A stretch of 64,000 nucleotides of DNA, taken from the NCBI RefSeq assembly GCF_001315015.1, contig NZ_CP012915.1, positions 1,530,001 through 1,594,000 on the forward strand, read 5' to 3'. Under the pieces are notes generated by a model that did no database searches, was not told the DNA's origin, and worked only from the letters and a program-made list of their open reading frames with translations. The position numbers and the translations under genes were made by a program. This document shows, in pieces, positions 19,766-27,885 of the stretch. The first letter of the stretch is position 1. Every line of letters starts with the position of its first letter. The stretch is from Azospirillum brasilense. Lineage in GTDB: Bacteria; Pseudomonadota; Alphaproteobacteria; Azospirillales; Azospirillaceae.

Positions 19766-20019
19766 GAGTGCCTTCCTGGTGGGATGGATAATGGTTCTGC
19801 CGATGGCTGGAATAGCTTGGCCACCATCCTGCAACAGGAGTTGGAGGCGGTTCTCGCGGCGCAAAAATCCGCCCATCAAGGATTCTGTTGCCGCTGGAGC
19901 CAAAGGGAAGGGAAGCGAGGCGACGGTTTCGCCCCGCAATTGGACGACGTTGGAGCGGAAGCGTATCCTGCCCTCGTCAGCCTGCTGAGGTTGATCCGTT
20001 GCCCTGGAGGGATCCTGTG

Positions 20020-20859
20020 ATGGCTGACCACGACCGAGCCCGTGCTGCTTTCGCCGACCTTCACCAGACCGGCTGCTTCGTCATTCCCAATCCGTGGGAT
20101 GTCGGAAGCGCCGTGATGCTGAAGCAGCTCGGGTTCCGCGCGTTGGCCACGACCTCGGCGGGCTTCGCCTTCGCGCGTGGGCTTCCCGATGCCGATTGGG
20201 CCGTGCCGTGCAGCGACATGCTGGCCCACATCGCCGAGATGGTGGCGGCAACCGACCTGCCGGTGAACGCCGATTTCGAGTCCGGCTACGCCCATGACTG
20301 CGAGGGGCTGGCCCGCAACATACGCCTTTGCGCCGACACCGGCGTGGCGGGCCTGTCGATCGAGGACGCCACGGGCGACCCGATAAAGCCGCTGTACGAG
20401 TTCCATCACGCCGTCGAGCGCGTGGCCGCGGCGGCGGAGGCGCTGCGGGGAACCGGCGTCCTCCTGACCGCACGTTGCGAGTCCCTGCTGGTGGATCACC
20501 CGGCGGCCGTCGATGAGGCGTTGCGTCGCTTGCCGGCCTACGCCGCGGCGGGAGCGGATGTCCTCTACGCGCCGGGCTTGCGGACCCCGGACGTCATCAA
20601 GGCGGCGGTCGACGCCGTCCATCCGAAGCCCCTCAACCTGCTGGTCTCGTCCCCGATCGGCCTGTCGGTGGAGCAGATCGCTGCCTTGGGCGTCCGGCGC
20701 ATCAGTCTGGGCAGCGGCCTCAACCGTGCCGCTTGGGGCGGCTTCCTGCGGGCGGCCCGCATGCTGGCCGACCACGGGCGCTTCGACGCCCTCGGCGAGG
20801 CCGAACCGTTCGACGCGCTCAATGGGTTCTTCCGGACGCACGGCCGGCGAGCGCCCTGA
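20020..20859 (+). CDS. isocitrate lyase/PEP mutase superfamily protein
   Basis: The 279-residue TIM-barrel enzyme shows superfamily motifs NPWDVGSA, TSAGFAFARGLPD, the metal-binding NADFESGYA, SIEDATG and ARCESLL. Members cleave or rearrange carbon bonds of 2-oxo acid-related substrates (2-methylisocitrate, oxaloacetate, phosphonopyruvate); the exact reaction is not clear because the gating-loop cysteine motif KKCGH is absent. The ATG at 20020 follows CTGGAGGG. It converges on the PHB depolymerase gene. Confidence 0.9.
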   Translation: MADHDRARAAFADLHQTGCFVIPNPWDVGSAVMLKQLGFRALATTSAGFAFARGLPDADWAVPCSDMLAHIAEMVAATDLPVNADFESGYAHDCEGLARNIRLCADTGVAGLSIEDATGDPIKPLYEFHHAVERVAAAAEALRGTGVLLTARCESLLVDHPAAVDEALRRLPAYAAAGADVLYAPGLRTPDVIKAAVDAVHPKPLNLLVSSPIGLSVEQIAALGVRRISLGSGLNRAAWGGFLRAARMLADHGRFDALGEAEPFDALNGFFRTHGRRAP

Positions 20860-20868
20860 ACGACCGAA

Positions 20869-22098
20869 CTATGGCGCGGATGACCGGCGTCGCGGGTTTT
20901 CGAGGAAGAAGCGCAGCATCTCCCGTGAAGCGTCCGGCCCCCGCGGATCGGTGTAGGAGCCGGCTGGGCTGCCTCCCGCCCAGGCGTGCCCGGCGCCCTG
21001 GATCGTCCACTGCTCGCACAGCGCATGGCCGGAGGCGTCCATGTGGAGGCGACGGGTGTAGCCGTGCCCGCCCGGCACCCGGCCATGCTCCATCGTCGTT
21101 CGCGCGCCCGCCGCGCTCGCCCCGGACTGCGCGATCACGTCGTCGGCGTTGCGCGGATGAACCGTGCTGTCGCGGTCGCCGTGAAAGACGATGGTCGGCA
21201 CCGGCCGGGCGAACGACCGTCCCGCCGCTCCACCACCCTGGCGCATAGCGGCAAAAGCGGAAGGAATGTCATGTGCGGCACCCTGGGGAAGGCCGGAATG
21301 CACCCCGACGGCGGCATAAAGGTCGGGATACGCCGCTCCCATGATGGCCGCCGCCGCACCGCCGGCCGAGAGCCCGGCGACGAACACGCGGTCGGCGTCA
21401 ACGGCGTGGTCGCTCATGACCCGCTTGGTGATCCCCGCGATCAGCGAGGGCTCGCCGTCGCCGCGCCGTTGGTCGGCAGGGTTGAACCAGTTCCAGCACC
21501 GTTGGGCGTTGGCCGAGGACGGCTGCTCCGGATAGACGACCAGACAGCCATGCTCCTCCGCCAGCCGGTTCATACCGGTGCCCGCGGCGAAGTCGTCCGG
21601 CGACTGGGTGCAGCCATGCAGCATCACCACCAGCGGAAGCGGTTGCCCGTCGCGGCGGTTGGCCGGGACGTAAAGCTTGTAGGAGCGTGTCCCGGCCGCG
21701 TTGCCATAGGACGCCGTGGTGAAGGAGGCGCCGTCCGGCAGCGGGTCGGCGGCCGGTCGGGCGACGCCGCCCATCCCAAGGTCGAGTCCCGCCGGCATGG
21801 CGCGGGCGGCGAGGCCGCGCAGGGTCTCGCCCAGGCCAGCCCGTGGTCCGGGATGGAGCCGGCCGGCGAAGGCGCTGGCGGGCTTGAAGGCCGCGGCGCG
21901 GCGCGGCGGCGCGTCAGCGAGGTCCGGTGAAGTGTCCACCCGCAGCGGCTCGACGTCGATGACGGTCGGGCCGGCACCGGGAGGCGCATCGGACGTCCCA
22001 CGCAGCAGGCGTTGAATGAGGGCGGTTGCCCCGGTGAGGTCGCCGGCCCGGGTGAGGCGCAACGCCTCGGCCATTCCGGCAGGGACGCGGTCGGTCAT
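20869..22098 (-). CDS. PHB depolymerase-family esterase
   Basis: An alpha/beta hydrolase of the Esterase_phd family. The oxyanion strand VVMLHGCTQSPDDFA, the nucleophile elbow GLSAGGAAA, the aspartate in FHGDRDSTVHP and the histidine in GAGHAWAGG are all present. About 150 N-terminal residues precede the catalytic domain, and there is no signal peptide, so the substrate may be cytoplasmic polyester or an unrelated ester. The start at 22098 was chosen because translation upstream reads through low-quality sequence. A CopG regulator gene lies 80 bases upstream on the same strand. Confidence 0.88.
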   Translation of the reverse strand: MTDRVPAGMAEALRLTRAGDLTGATALIQRLLRGTSDAPPGAGPTVIDVEPLRVDTSPDLADAPPRRAAAFKPASAFAGRLHPGPRAGLGETLRGLAARAMPAGLDLGMGGVARPAADPLPDGASFTTASYGNAAGTRSYKLYVPANRRDGQPLPLVVMLHGCTQSPDDFAAGTGMNRLAEEHGCLVVYPEQPSSANAQRCWNWFNPADQRRGDGEPSLIAGITKRVMSDHAVDADRVFVAGLSAGGAAAAIMGAAYPDLYAAVGVHSGLPQGAAHDIPSAFAAMRQGGGAAGRSFARPVPTIVFHGDRDSTVHPRNADDVIAQSGASAAGARTTMEHGRVPGGHGYTRRLHMDASGHALCEQWTIQGAGHAWAGGSPAGSYTDPRGPDASREMLRFFLENPRRRSSAP

Positions 22099-22177
22099 GT
22101 CGGGTGCTTTCTGTGCTCGGACAGGGGCGTGCGGGGCAGCCCCGCCCGTCGTCTTTCGGAAAAGCGGCCTTGCGCCC

Positions 22178-22597
22178 TCAGCGCATACGGTCCGCAAGTG
22201 CCGCCCTGACGGCGCTGCTGGCGTGCAGCGCGCCCAGCACTGCGATCGAGGCGATGGTGGCGCGGGCGAGGTCCGGGGTGACGTCCTGGGCGATCGTGGC
22301 CAGCCCGAGGACACGGATGTCGAGCATCTCCCCGGCATCCCGTGCCGCCTCCAGATCGCCGCGGCTGTAATGGCGCAGGCCGAGATCGACGCGTTTGCGC
22401 GTCACCGCCTGCCGCAAGGCGTCGCCATGGCGGTCGATCTGGTTGCGGATGGCGGTGCGGATGAGGTCGGTGCGGTTCGCATAAAACCCCTCCTGCACCA
22501 GCAGATCGATGTGACCGAGGTCGACATAGCCGAGATTGATCGTGATTTTCTCACTGTCTCCGGCCTTCGGCTTCTGATCGCGGGCGTGCCCAGACAT
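22178..22597 (-). CDS. CopG-family ribbon-helix-helix regulator
   Basis: The first 65 residues form a ribbon-helix-helix: the strand KITINLGYVDLGHIDLLVQ, then a helix with YANRTDLIRTAIRNQI. The remaining 75 residues form a helical region (EMLDIRVLGLATIAQDVTPD) of unknown use. It precedes the PHB depolymerase gene and is probably cotranscribed with it. An 18-base perfect palindrome directly in front of its ribosome binding site suggests autorepression. No toxin gene is nearby, so it is not an obvious antitoxin. Confidence 0.85.
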   Translation of the reverse strand: MSGHARDQKPKAGDSEKITINLGYVDLGHIDLLVQEGFYANRTDLIRTAIRNQIDRHGDALRQAVTRKRVDLGLRHYSRGDLEAARDAGEMLDIRVLGLATIAQDVTPDLARATIASIAVLGALHASSAVRAALADRMR

Positions 22598-22614
22598 CCT
22601 CACACCATCCTTTC

Positions 22615-22632
22615 ACCATCCACGTGGATGGT
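22615..22632. promoter_or_regulatory. 18-bp perfect palindrome, probable CopG operator
   Basis: ACCATCCACGTGGATGGT reads the same on both strands. It lies 17 bases in front of the copG-like start codon; half-sites ACCATCC recur at 22604-22610. The rest of the gap to 22925 holds a TTGACA hexamer at 22812-22817 as a possible -35 element for the next gene and nothing else recognisable. Confidence 0.6.
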
Positions 22633-22925
22633 ATATGGACACAACGGCGCACCGATCAAGGGGCCGAGCCTCGTCATGATGGCGAATGGTTCACAGCCCG
22701 ACGCAACGGACCGACACATCGGACTGACGCATCGGCCTCGACGACCCCGGCCGCAGCTTTGATGTGCATTCGATCAGCGCACCCGCCTTGAACAATTGGT
22801 CGCACGGGTTGTTGACAACCCACCATTGTGAAATACTGGGGCGCTCATCCGTTGAGGCGCGCCCTCGGACGGACAGACCAGAATTGGCGGGCCATCGTCT
22901 TCAGGACCACGGAAAGGCAGGCAGG

Positions 22926-23744
22926 ATGCGCTCTGGACGACCGAACGGCGGCCGCGGGCCGGACGCCGCTCTTGATCTGAACACGGCTTTCGATCGGCGC
23001 GACACGCTGTTCACCCGAGCCGCGGAGCAGATGTCCGACATCGTCGCCAACCCGCCGAGCGGTCCCTACGCCTTCGACCTCCTGAACGGCGGCATCCGCG
23101 AATTGTCGAGCCTGATGATCCGGCAACTGCCCTTGACGACGGCGAGGGAGGCGCGCCTTGCCCACGCCCTCTGCCAGGAGGGAATCGTCGAGGACACCAA
23201 GGCCTTGGCCCTCGGGGAGGGCGTGGCGTTGTTCCTCGACCGGCTTCAATCCGCCGCCGATCATGCGGGCATCAATCCAGCCGCGCCCCCCGCGACTGAC
23301 CGCGATCACGCGTTGATCCGCCTGGAGCGGCATGTGCAAGCGATGGCGCAGGCCCGGCCCGGCGCGCGGGATGCGGACCTTCATCGAACCCTGGACGCCA
23401 TGGCGGCGACCCCTGCGCAAGGCTTGGAGGGTGTTCTCGCCAAATTGCGGGCGTGCCGCACCGCGATGGCCGACCAGGGGAACCGCGTCGATGGGGTGGC
23501 CCCCCTGCTGAACGATGCCGTGGCGGTCCTGGAGCGTATGGCGCTGCGGGAAGCCGTCGCCCGCTTCGACAGCGCGGCCGACGCCTTCGAGGCGGCGATG
23601 CCGAAAGCCCTGCCGAGCAAGCCGACCGAGCGGATGCTCGCCGCCGGGGCCAAGGCGGGGAGTGTGGCTCTGGACGCGGCACGGCGGATCTATCAGGCGA
23701 TGGCGTCGGAATTTCTGTCGCCAAGGAAGGGGGTCGGCGAGTGA
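22926..23744 (+). CDS. hypothetical helical protein
   Basis: I do not recognise this 272-residue protein. It appears almost wholly alpha-helical, with no signal peptide or membrane helix, and it carries repeated A-x-x-L patterns such as LLNDAVAVLERMALREAVARFDSA cut here to LNDAVAVLERMALREAV. The ATG at 22926 is preceded by GGAAAGGCAGGCAGG. It overlaps the PAS-like gene by four bases (GTGA), so the two are translationally coupled and probably work together. Confidence 0.7.
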   Translation: MRSGRPNGGRGPDAALDLNTAFDRRDTLFTRAAEQMSDIVANPPSGPYAFDLLNGGIRELSSLMIRQLPLTTAREARLAHALCQEGIVEDTKALALGEGVALFLDRLQSAADHAGINPAAPPATDRDHALIRLERHVQAMAQARPGARDADLHRTLDAMAATPAQGLEGVLAKLRACRTAMADQGNRVDGVAPLLNDAVAVLERMALREAVARFDSAADAFEAAMPKALPSKPTERMLAAGAKAGSVALDAARRIYQAMASEFLSPRKGVGE

Positions 23745-24337
23745 CGGACGTCATGCCCATCACACCGTCACTGACCGCTTCCTTCAAGGATCGCGCCGGC
23801 AAAGAGCACGGGTTTTGGACGCTTGCCCGTGGCTTGGTGAGCATCCTGCACGGCCACCGCGGCGACCCGCCGCCCCAACAACCGGCGGAAACCCATGTCG
23901 ATATCCACCGTCAGCCCTTGCGCACAGCGCTGGACTGGCATCAGGACATGATTGCCGTGTGGAAACGGAATCCCACCTTCGGTCCGGGCCTGCACGGCGA
24001 CCTGAGAAGCACGGGTCTGCTGCCGCGCTGTGTCATCCTGACGGCGCGGGACGGCGGGCCGCTGTGCTTCCGCTACATCGGGGAGCCGACCCGACGGGTC
24101 TTCGGCGACCGCTGGGCCGATCAGAACATCGGCAAGCCTCATCTCGAGGATGTGCACAGCGCCTATGCCCAGGCCATCGACGCGCAGTACCGCGAGGCGG
24201 TGGAGGGCGGGGAGCCGGTTTACAACCATCTGGTGATCACCGGACTTCCCCGACCGCCCGTCAATTACCGGCACCTCCTGTTCGGCTGGTCACTGGGCCA
24301 TCGCCGTCAGGCCCTGCTGGCGCTGATCGATTCCTGA
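23741..24337 (+). CDS. PAS-like domain protein
   Basis: Residues 55-190 resemble the alphaproteobacterial PAS-type sensory fold: LPRCVILTARDGGPLCFRYIG, GDRWADQNIGKP, then a strand-rich C-terminus with VYNHLVITGLPRP. No output domain is attached. The GTG at 23741 overlaps the preceding stop and has AAGGGGG in front; an ATG at 23753 is an alternative. The coupling with the helical gene upstream suggests a sensor pair of unknown purpose. Confidence 0.7.
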   Translation: MTDVMPITPSLTASFKDRAGKEHGFWTLARGLVSILHGHRGDPPPQQPAETHVDIHRQPLRTALDWHQDMIAVWKRNPTFGPGLHGDLRSTGLLPRCVILTARDGGPLCFRYIGEPTRRVFGDRWADQNIGKPHLEDVHSAYAQAIDAQYREAVEGGEPVYNHLVITGLPRPPVNYRHLLFGWSLGHRRQALLALIDS

Positions 24338-24355
24338 GACGGACGGGATTCTCCG

Positions 24356-25135
24356 TCAAGCCGCCTGGGCGAGGTCCGCGGCGAGCTGCGCCAGATCGCC
24401 CAGGAACTGCGCGCGGCTGAAGCGCACGAGATGCATCGGCAGCGTCTTCAGGCCGATCTGGTTGTAGGTGATGGCCGGCTCGTCGTCGATGTGGCGCGGC
24501 CCCATCTTGCGCTCCGCCCAGACCGGGACGATGTCCGGGTCGACGACCGAAATGAACCAGGTCGGCGACCACAGCAGCCACGCCGCCAGCTTGTTCACCC
24601 GTTGGCAAATCGGGAACAGGCCACGGCCCTGGAAATCGGGGCGCGTCCATCCTGCGTTCGTCCACACCACCTGCCCCCGCGTGCCGTTGGCGGTGTCGGA
24701 CGTGCAGGTGCACCATTCGCCCTCCGGAGCCTGCACGGCGGGATCGTCGTAGAACACCGTCATGGCGTTGAAGCGGTCGCCGATGGACTGCGTCGTGCAA
24801 TCGTAGAGCAGCCCGGCCTGGGCGGTGACCACATCACCGGAGGATGCTCTCCCGCAGATCCAGAAGGCGTTGGCCGGCGTCAGGGAACGGCAGGCCGGAT
24901 GGGCCGCCGGAAGCATCGGCTCCCAGGAGCCCGCGGCCACCGCCGCCTCGTTCACGCGCACCAGCGCCGGCATGTCGAACACGACGGAGAGCGCGACCCC
25001 GCGGACAGCCGCCAAGTCGACGAGTTCGTCGCGGGCGGCCTGGAGCAAGCCGGACAGGGGTCCTGACGGAACCGGGAGAGCGGACAGGGCGATGGAGGCC
25101 GGTTGCGTGCCGGTAAACTGCGTGCCGGTAAACAT
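24356..25135 (-). CDS. hypothetical protein
   Basis: I do not recognise a family for this 259-residue protein. It has no signal peptide or membrane helix. A cysteine pair lies in EGEWCTCTSDTANG, and the stretch RGLFPICQRVNKLAAWLLW followed by PVWAERKMGPRHI is faintly like the second half of acetyltransferase folds. The start at 25135 is preceded by GGAAGAG. It faces the PAS-like gene convergently. Confidence 0.7.
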   Translation of the reverse strand: MFTGTQFTGTQPASIALSALPVPSGPLSGLLQAARDELVDLAAVRGVALSVVFDMPALVRVNEAAVAAGSWEPMLPAAHPACRSLTPANAFWICGRASSGDVVTAQAGLLYDCTTQSIGDRFNAMTVFYDDPAVQAPEGEWCTCTSDTANGTRGQVVWTNAGWTRPDFQGRGLFPICQRVNKLAAWLLWSPTWFISVVDPDIVPVWAERKMGPRHIDDEPAITYNQIGLKTLPMHLVRFSRAQFLGDLAQLAADLAQAA

Positions 25136-25332
25136 GGATGTCTCTTCCTTGGGTTGGAAAGGATTGGCGTCAGCCACCAAGCGGGGCGCGACCCGCCCCG
25201 CACATCCACATCATCGTCGCTGCCAAGCCGGCATTACTACTTTTGCGAATGCCTTTCCCCGGAAACGCACGGGGCGCCCGACCCACCGGACCGGACGCCC
25301 CGCCTTTTTCGCCTGCCCGTGGAGCGGGCGTC

Positions 25333-26379
25333 TTACTGGCCCTTGCCGTCCGAGGACACCGCGGCCGCATCGCTGGAGGAGGCCGGGGTCGAACCGCCGG
25401 CACCCTTGGCCGGGCTGCCGGGCACCCACCAGCGTCGGGCCTCGCCGTCCGCGGCGTCAGGAGCCGCATCCGCGCGGGTCTTCAGCATCGAGAAGACGAT
25501 GGAACCGCCGACCAGGAAGGCGGTGATGCCCAGCGCCACCGCCGTCGGCATCTTGTAGATGTCGACCAACATCATCTTGGCGCCGACCACCACCAGAACC
25601 AGCGACAGGCCGTACTTCAGGTAATGGAAGCGGTGGATGATCGAGGCCAGCGCGAAGTAGAGGGCGCGCAGGCCGAGGATCGCGAAGACGTTGGAGGTCC
25701 AGACGATGAACGGGTCGGTGGTCACCGAGAAGACCGCCGGGATGGAGTCCACGGCGAAGACCAGATCGGTGAATTCGATCAGGATCAGAACGAGGAACAG
25801 CGGCGTCATCATCCGCACGCCGTCGCGCATCACGAAGAACTTCTGCCCCTCATAGCCGTTGGTCATGCGGAAGCGGGAGCGGACGAACTTGACAATCCGG
25901 TTGTTCTCCATGTCCGGCTCGTCGTCCACCGACATCAGCATCTTGATGCCGCTGAAGATCAGGAAGGCGCCGAAGATGTAGATGATCCAGTGGAATTCCT
26001 GAATCAGCGCCGTGCCCGCCACGATCAGCACGCCGCGCATCACCAGCGCGCCCAGGATGCCCCAGAACAGCACCCGGTGCTGGTATTGCGGCGGCACCGC
26101 GAAATGCGTGAAGATCAGCGCGATGACGAAGATGTTGTCGACGCTCAGGCTGTATTCGATCAGGTAGCCGGTCAGGAACTCCAGCCCCTTCTCGGAGCCC
26201 TGGAAATGAAAGACGCCGGCCGCGAAAATCATCGCCAGCGTGGAATAGGCCGCGCAGCGCATCAGCGCCTCGCGGCCGGAGATCACATGGGATTTCTTGG
26301 AAAATACACCAAGATCAAAGGCCAAAAGCACGCCAACGAAAACGGCGAAGCCGGCCCACATTAAAACGATCTGGTCCAT
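25333..26379 (-). CDS. terC: TerC-family integral membrane protein
   Basis: The protein has about eight membrane helices with the two acidic motifs of the TerC/Alx family, EYSLSVDNIFVIALIF and IEFTDLVFAVDSIPAVF, which form the likely metal-ion path. Family members export manganese or work with metal-stress proteins. A soluble alanine- and serine-rich tail of about 45 residues ends the protein. The start at 26379 is MDQIVLMWAG; it is preceded by a leader region with two copies of a structured element, suggesting RNA-level or translational control. Confidence 0.92.
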   Translation of the reverse strand: MDQIVLMWAGFAVFVGVLLAFDLGVFSKKSHVISGREALMRCAAYSTLAMIFAAGVFHFQGSEKGLEFLTGYLIEYSLSVDNIFVIALIFTHFAVPPQYQHRVLFWGILGALVMRGVLIVAGTALIQEFHWIIYIFGAFLIFSGIKMLMSVDDEPDMENNRIVKFVRSRFRMTNGYEGQKFFVMRDGVRMMTPLFLVLILIEFTDLVFAVDSIPAVFSVTTDPFIVWTSNVFAILGLRALYFALASIIHRFHYLKYGLSLVLVVVGAKMMLVDIYKMPTAVALGITAFLVGGSIVFSMLKTRADAAPDAADGEARRWWVPGSPAKGAGGSTPASSSDAAAVSSDGKGQ

Positions 26380-26442
26380 GGAACTGTCCCTTGCTTCATG
26401 CACTCCGCTCCCGCAAGCGGAGACTTCGATCGTCACATGAGC

Positions 26443-26498
26443 AGTCCGACATCACCGATGCGCCACGGCGGGACGCATCGGCCAGAGGGGCCCGGACT
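26443..26498 (-). repeat. structured element, copy 1 (proximal to terC)
   Basis: On the plus strand AGTCCGACATCAC and GCCAGAGGGGCCCGGACT flank a seven-base-pair hairpin, CGATGCG at 26456-26462 with CGCATCG at 26474-26480. The outer ends AGTCCG and CGGACT also pair. Copy 2 shares the flanks but has a different hairpin. Confidence 0.65.
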
Positions 26499-26760
26499 GG
26501 AATCTCGGCCGCAAGGTCTGCGGCCAATGAGAAAGCGCGCGCAACGGCTCGGCCACGGCGCGTCAGGTCACCCGTCTCCATCGTTCGCCGTGGAGACGTG
26601 GCGGTCGGTCAGGATGTTGGTTCGGTGCGGTCCATGTCGATGTCTCCCAAAGGCCCGTCGGGTGCCGTCGTCCGGCGGTGGACCTTGTGGGGGGCGGGAC
26701 CCAGGGGGAAGAACAGGGCCAGCTTCCGCAAGGCCGCGCCAAGGCGACGGCTCAATGGGA

Positions 26761-26806
26761 AGTCCGACATCACAGCGCCGGGCGACGCTGCCAGAGGGGC
26801 CCGGAC
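26761..26806 (-). repeat. structured element, copy 2 (distal to terC)
   Basis: AGTCCGACATCAC (26761-26773) and GCCAGAGGGGCCCGGAC (26790-26806) are identical to the flanks of copy 1. The hairpin between them is AGCG/CGCT instead of CGATGCG/CGCATCG, so pairing is kept while sequence changes, as expected of a selected RNA structure. Confidence 0.65.
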
Positions 26807-27037
26807 CTCACCCGTCATGTAGTCAGGCCCCCTCCCGGCGACAAGAGGGGGGCGCGCTCTTTACGGGCCGTGATCGGTGCGATAGCCGCAGGCAACGGTA
26901 CCGTCCGGTTGATCGCCCATGGGTTGCCGGATTTCCGGCCGGAAGCCGACTTTGCGAATTCTGCATCGCCGATGGATGATTCCGCACCGGTGGGTTGTTC
27001 ATAGCGATTGACGGTAATTCACGGCAGGACACCCACA

Positions 27038-27496
27038 ATGATGCGGCGTTCCATTTTGCTCGGCTGCCTGTTGGCGGCCGGATTGGCCGGTTGCGGTCCG
27101 CGTTTCGAGACGGTCGCAAGCTATTTTCCACCCGTCAGCGAGGCGGGAAAGCTCTGTGTCGCCCAGTGCAAGCAGGCACAGACGATCTGCCAATCCGCAA
27201 GAGAACTGGCCGTTCAGACCTGCCGGGCCGAAGCGACGACCCGCGCCCAGGGCGAATATCAGGCCTATCTCCGATCCTTGCCCAAGGATGCGGACAAGAA
27301 GAAGATCAAGACGTTCAGCGATTTCGACCGGAACCCCAGCTGCTACAGCAACCTCACCTGCTCCTCCGATTACAACGATTGCTACAAATCCTGCGGCGGC
27401 CGGATCGAGGCGCAGACCTATTGCGTCGGCAATTGCAAGGAGATGAATCCCCCTATACCGGATGGGTCCGCGGTCGGGCCGAGAACCACGCTCTGA
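27038..27496 (+). CDS. cysteine-rich lipoprotein of unknown function
   Basis: A lipobox (LLAAGLAGC) gives a lipid-anchored protein of about 150 residues. Ten cysteines remain after the lipidated one, several in C-x3-C spacing (CVAQC, CYKSC, CVGNC), so up to five disulfides or a metal site are possible. I do not recognise the family. It lies directly upstream of the B12 riboswitch on the same strand but ends before it, so it is not obviously part of the B12 operon. Two adjacent ATG codons at 27038 and 27041 are possible starts. Confidence 0.75.
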   Translation: MMRRSILLGCLLAAGLAGCGPRFETVASYFPPVSEAGKLCVAQCKQAQTICQSARELAVQTCRAEATTRAQGEYQAYLRSLPKDADKKKIKTFSDFDRNPSCYSNLTCSSDYNDCYKSCGGRIEAQTYCVGNCKEMNPPIPDGSAVGPRTTL

Positions 27497-27562
27497 CACC
27501 GGTCGGACGAGGGCGGGCGGATTGCGGCTTGACCGGAGCCGTTCCGCCCGCGTAGCTTCGCA

Positions 27563-27770
27563 CCCGACGGTTGCCCGAAAGGGCTGAAAATGGGAACACG
27601 GTGCGGACCCCGCGGCGATTGGCCGTGCGAGGGTTCTACGCCGGGGCTGCCCCCGCAACTGTAAGCGGCGAGTCGTCCATCGGAATGCCACTGGGATCGC
27701 GATCCTGGGAAGGCGATGGGCCGACGATAACCCGCGAGCCAGGAGACCTGCCGTCAGTCGTGGTCACACG
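27563..27770 (+). ncRNA. cobalamin riboswitch
   Basis: Conserved cobalamin riboswitch blocks appear in order: AAAATGGGAACACGGTG at about 27587, GCTGCCCCCGCAACTGTAAG near 27648, and the B12 box GAGCCAGGAGACCTGCC at 27736-27752. It sits in the leader of btuB and would shut off the uptake operon when adenosylcobalamin is plentiful. Ends are approximate. Confidence 0.95.
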
Positions 27771-27885
27771 CGAACACGTTCGGGCGGGGTGCACCGAAGG
27801 TCGTCGAACCGGGGGTCCGTTCGCGGAACGTCCGGTGGGGCTTCGTTCGCGGTGACGTGCCACCGGCGTCCCGCCCGAGGTCTCA

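Larger units (their letters stand above)
26380..27037. other. 658-bp leader/intergenic region upstream of terC
   Basis: The main content is a pair of related stem-containing repeats (listed separately). Each repeat, read on the minus strand, contains ATG TCG GAC, opening small frames of 53 codons (26770 to 26609) and 18 codons (26452 to 26396), the latter ending 16 bases before terC. I cannot say that either is translated. From 26810 to 27037 nothing is recognisable. The promoter of terC is not evident. Confidence 0.4.

Noticed and set aside
26609-26770. 53-codon frame beginning inside structured element copy 2
   Set aside because: No ribosome binding site apart from the structured element and no recognisable product; mentioned only as part of the leader description.
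26443-26806. Known manganese (yybP-ykoY) riboswitch upstream of terC
   Set aside because: The consensus GGGGAGTAGC and the known helix order are not present, so only an unnamed structured repeat is reported.
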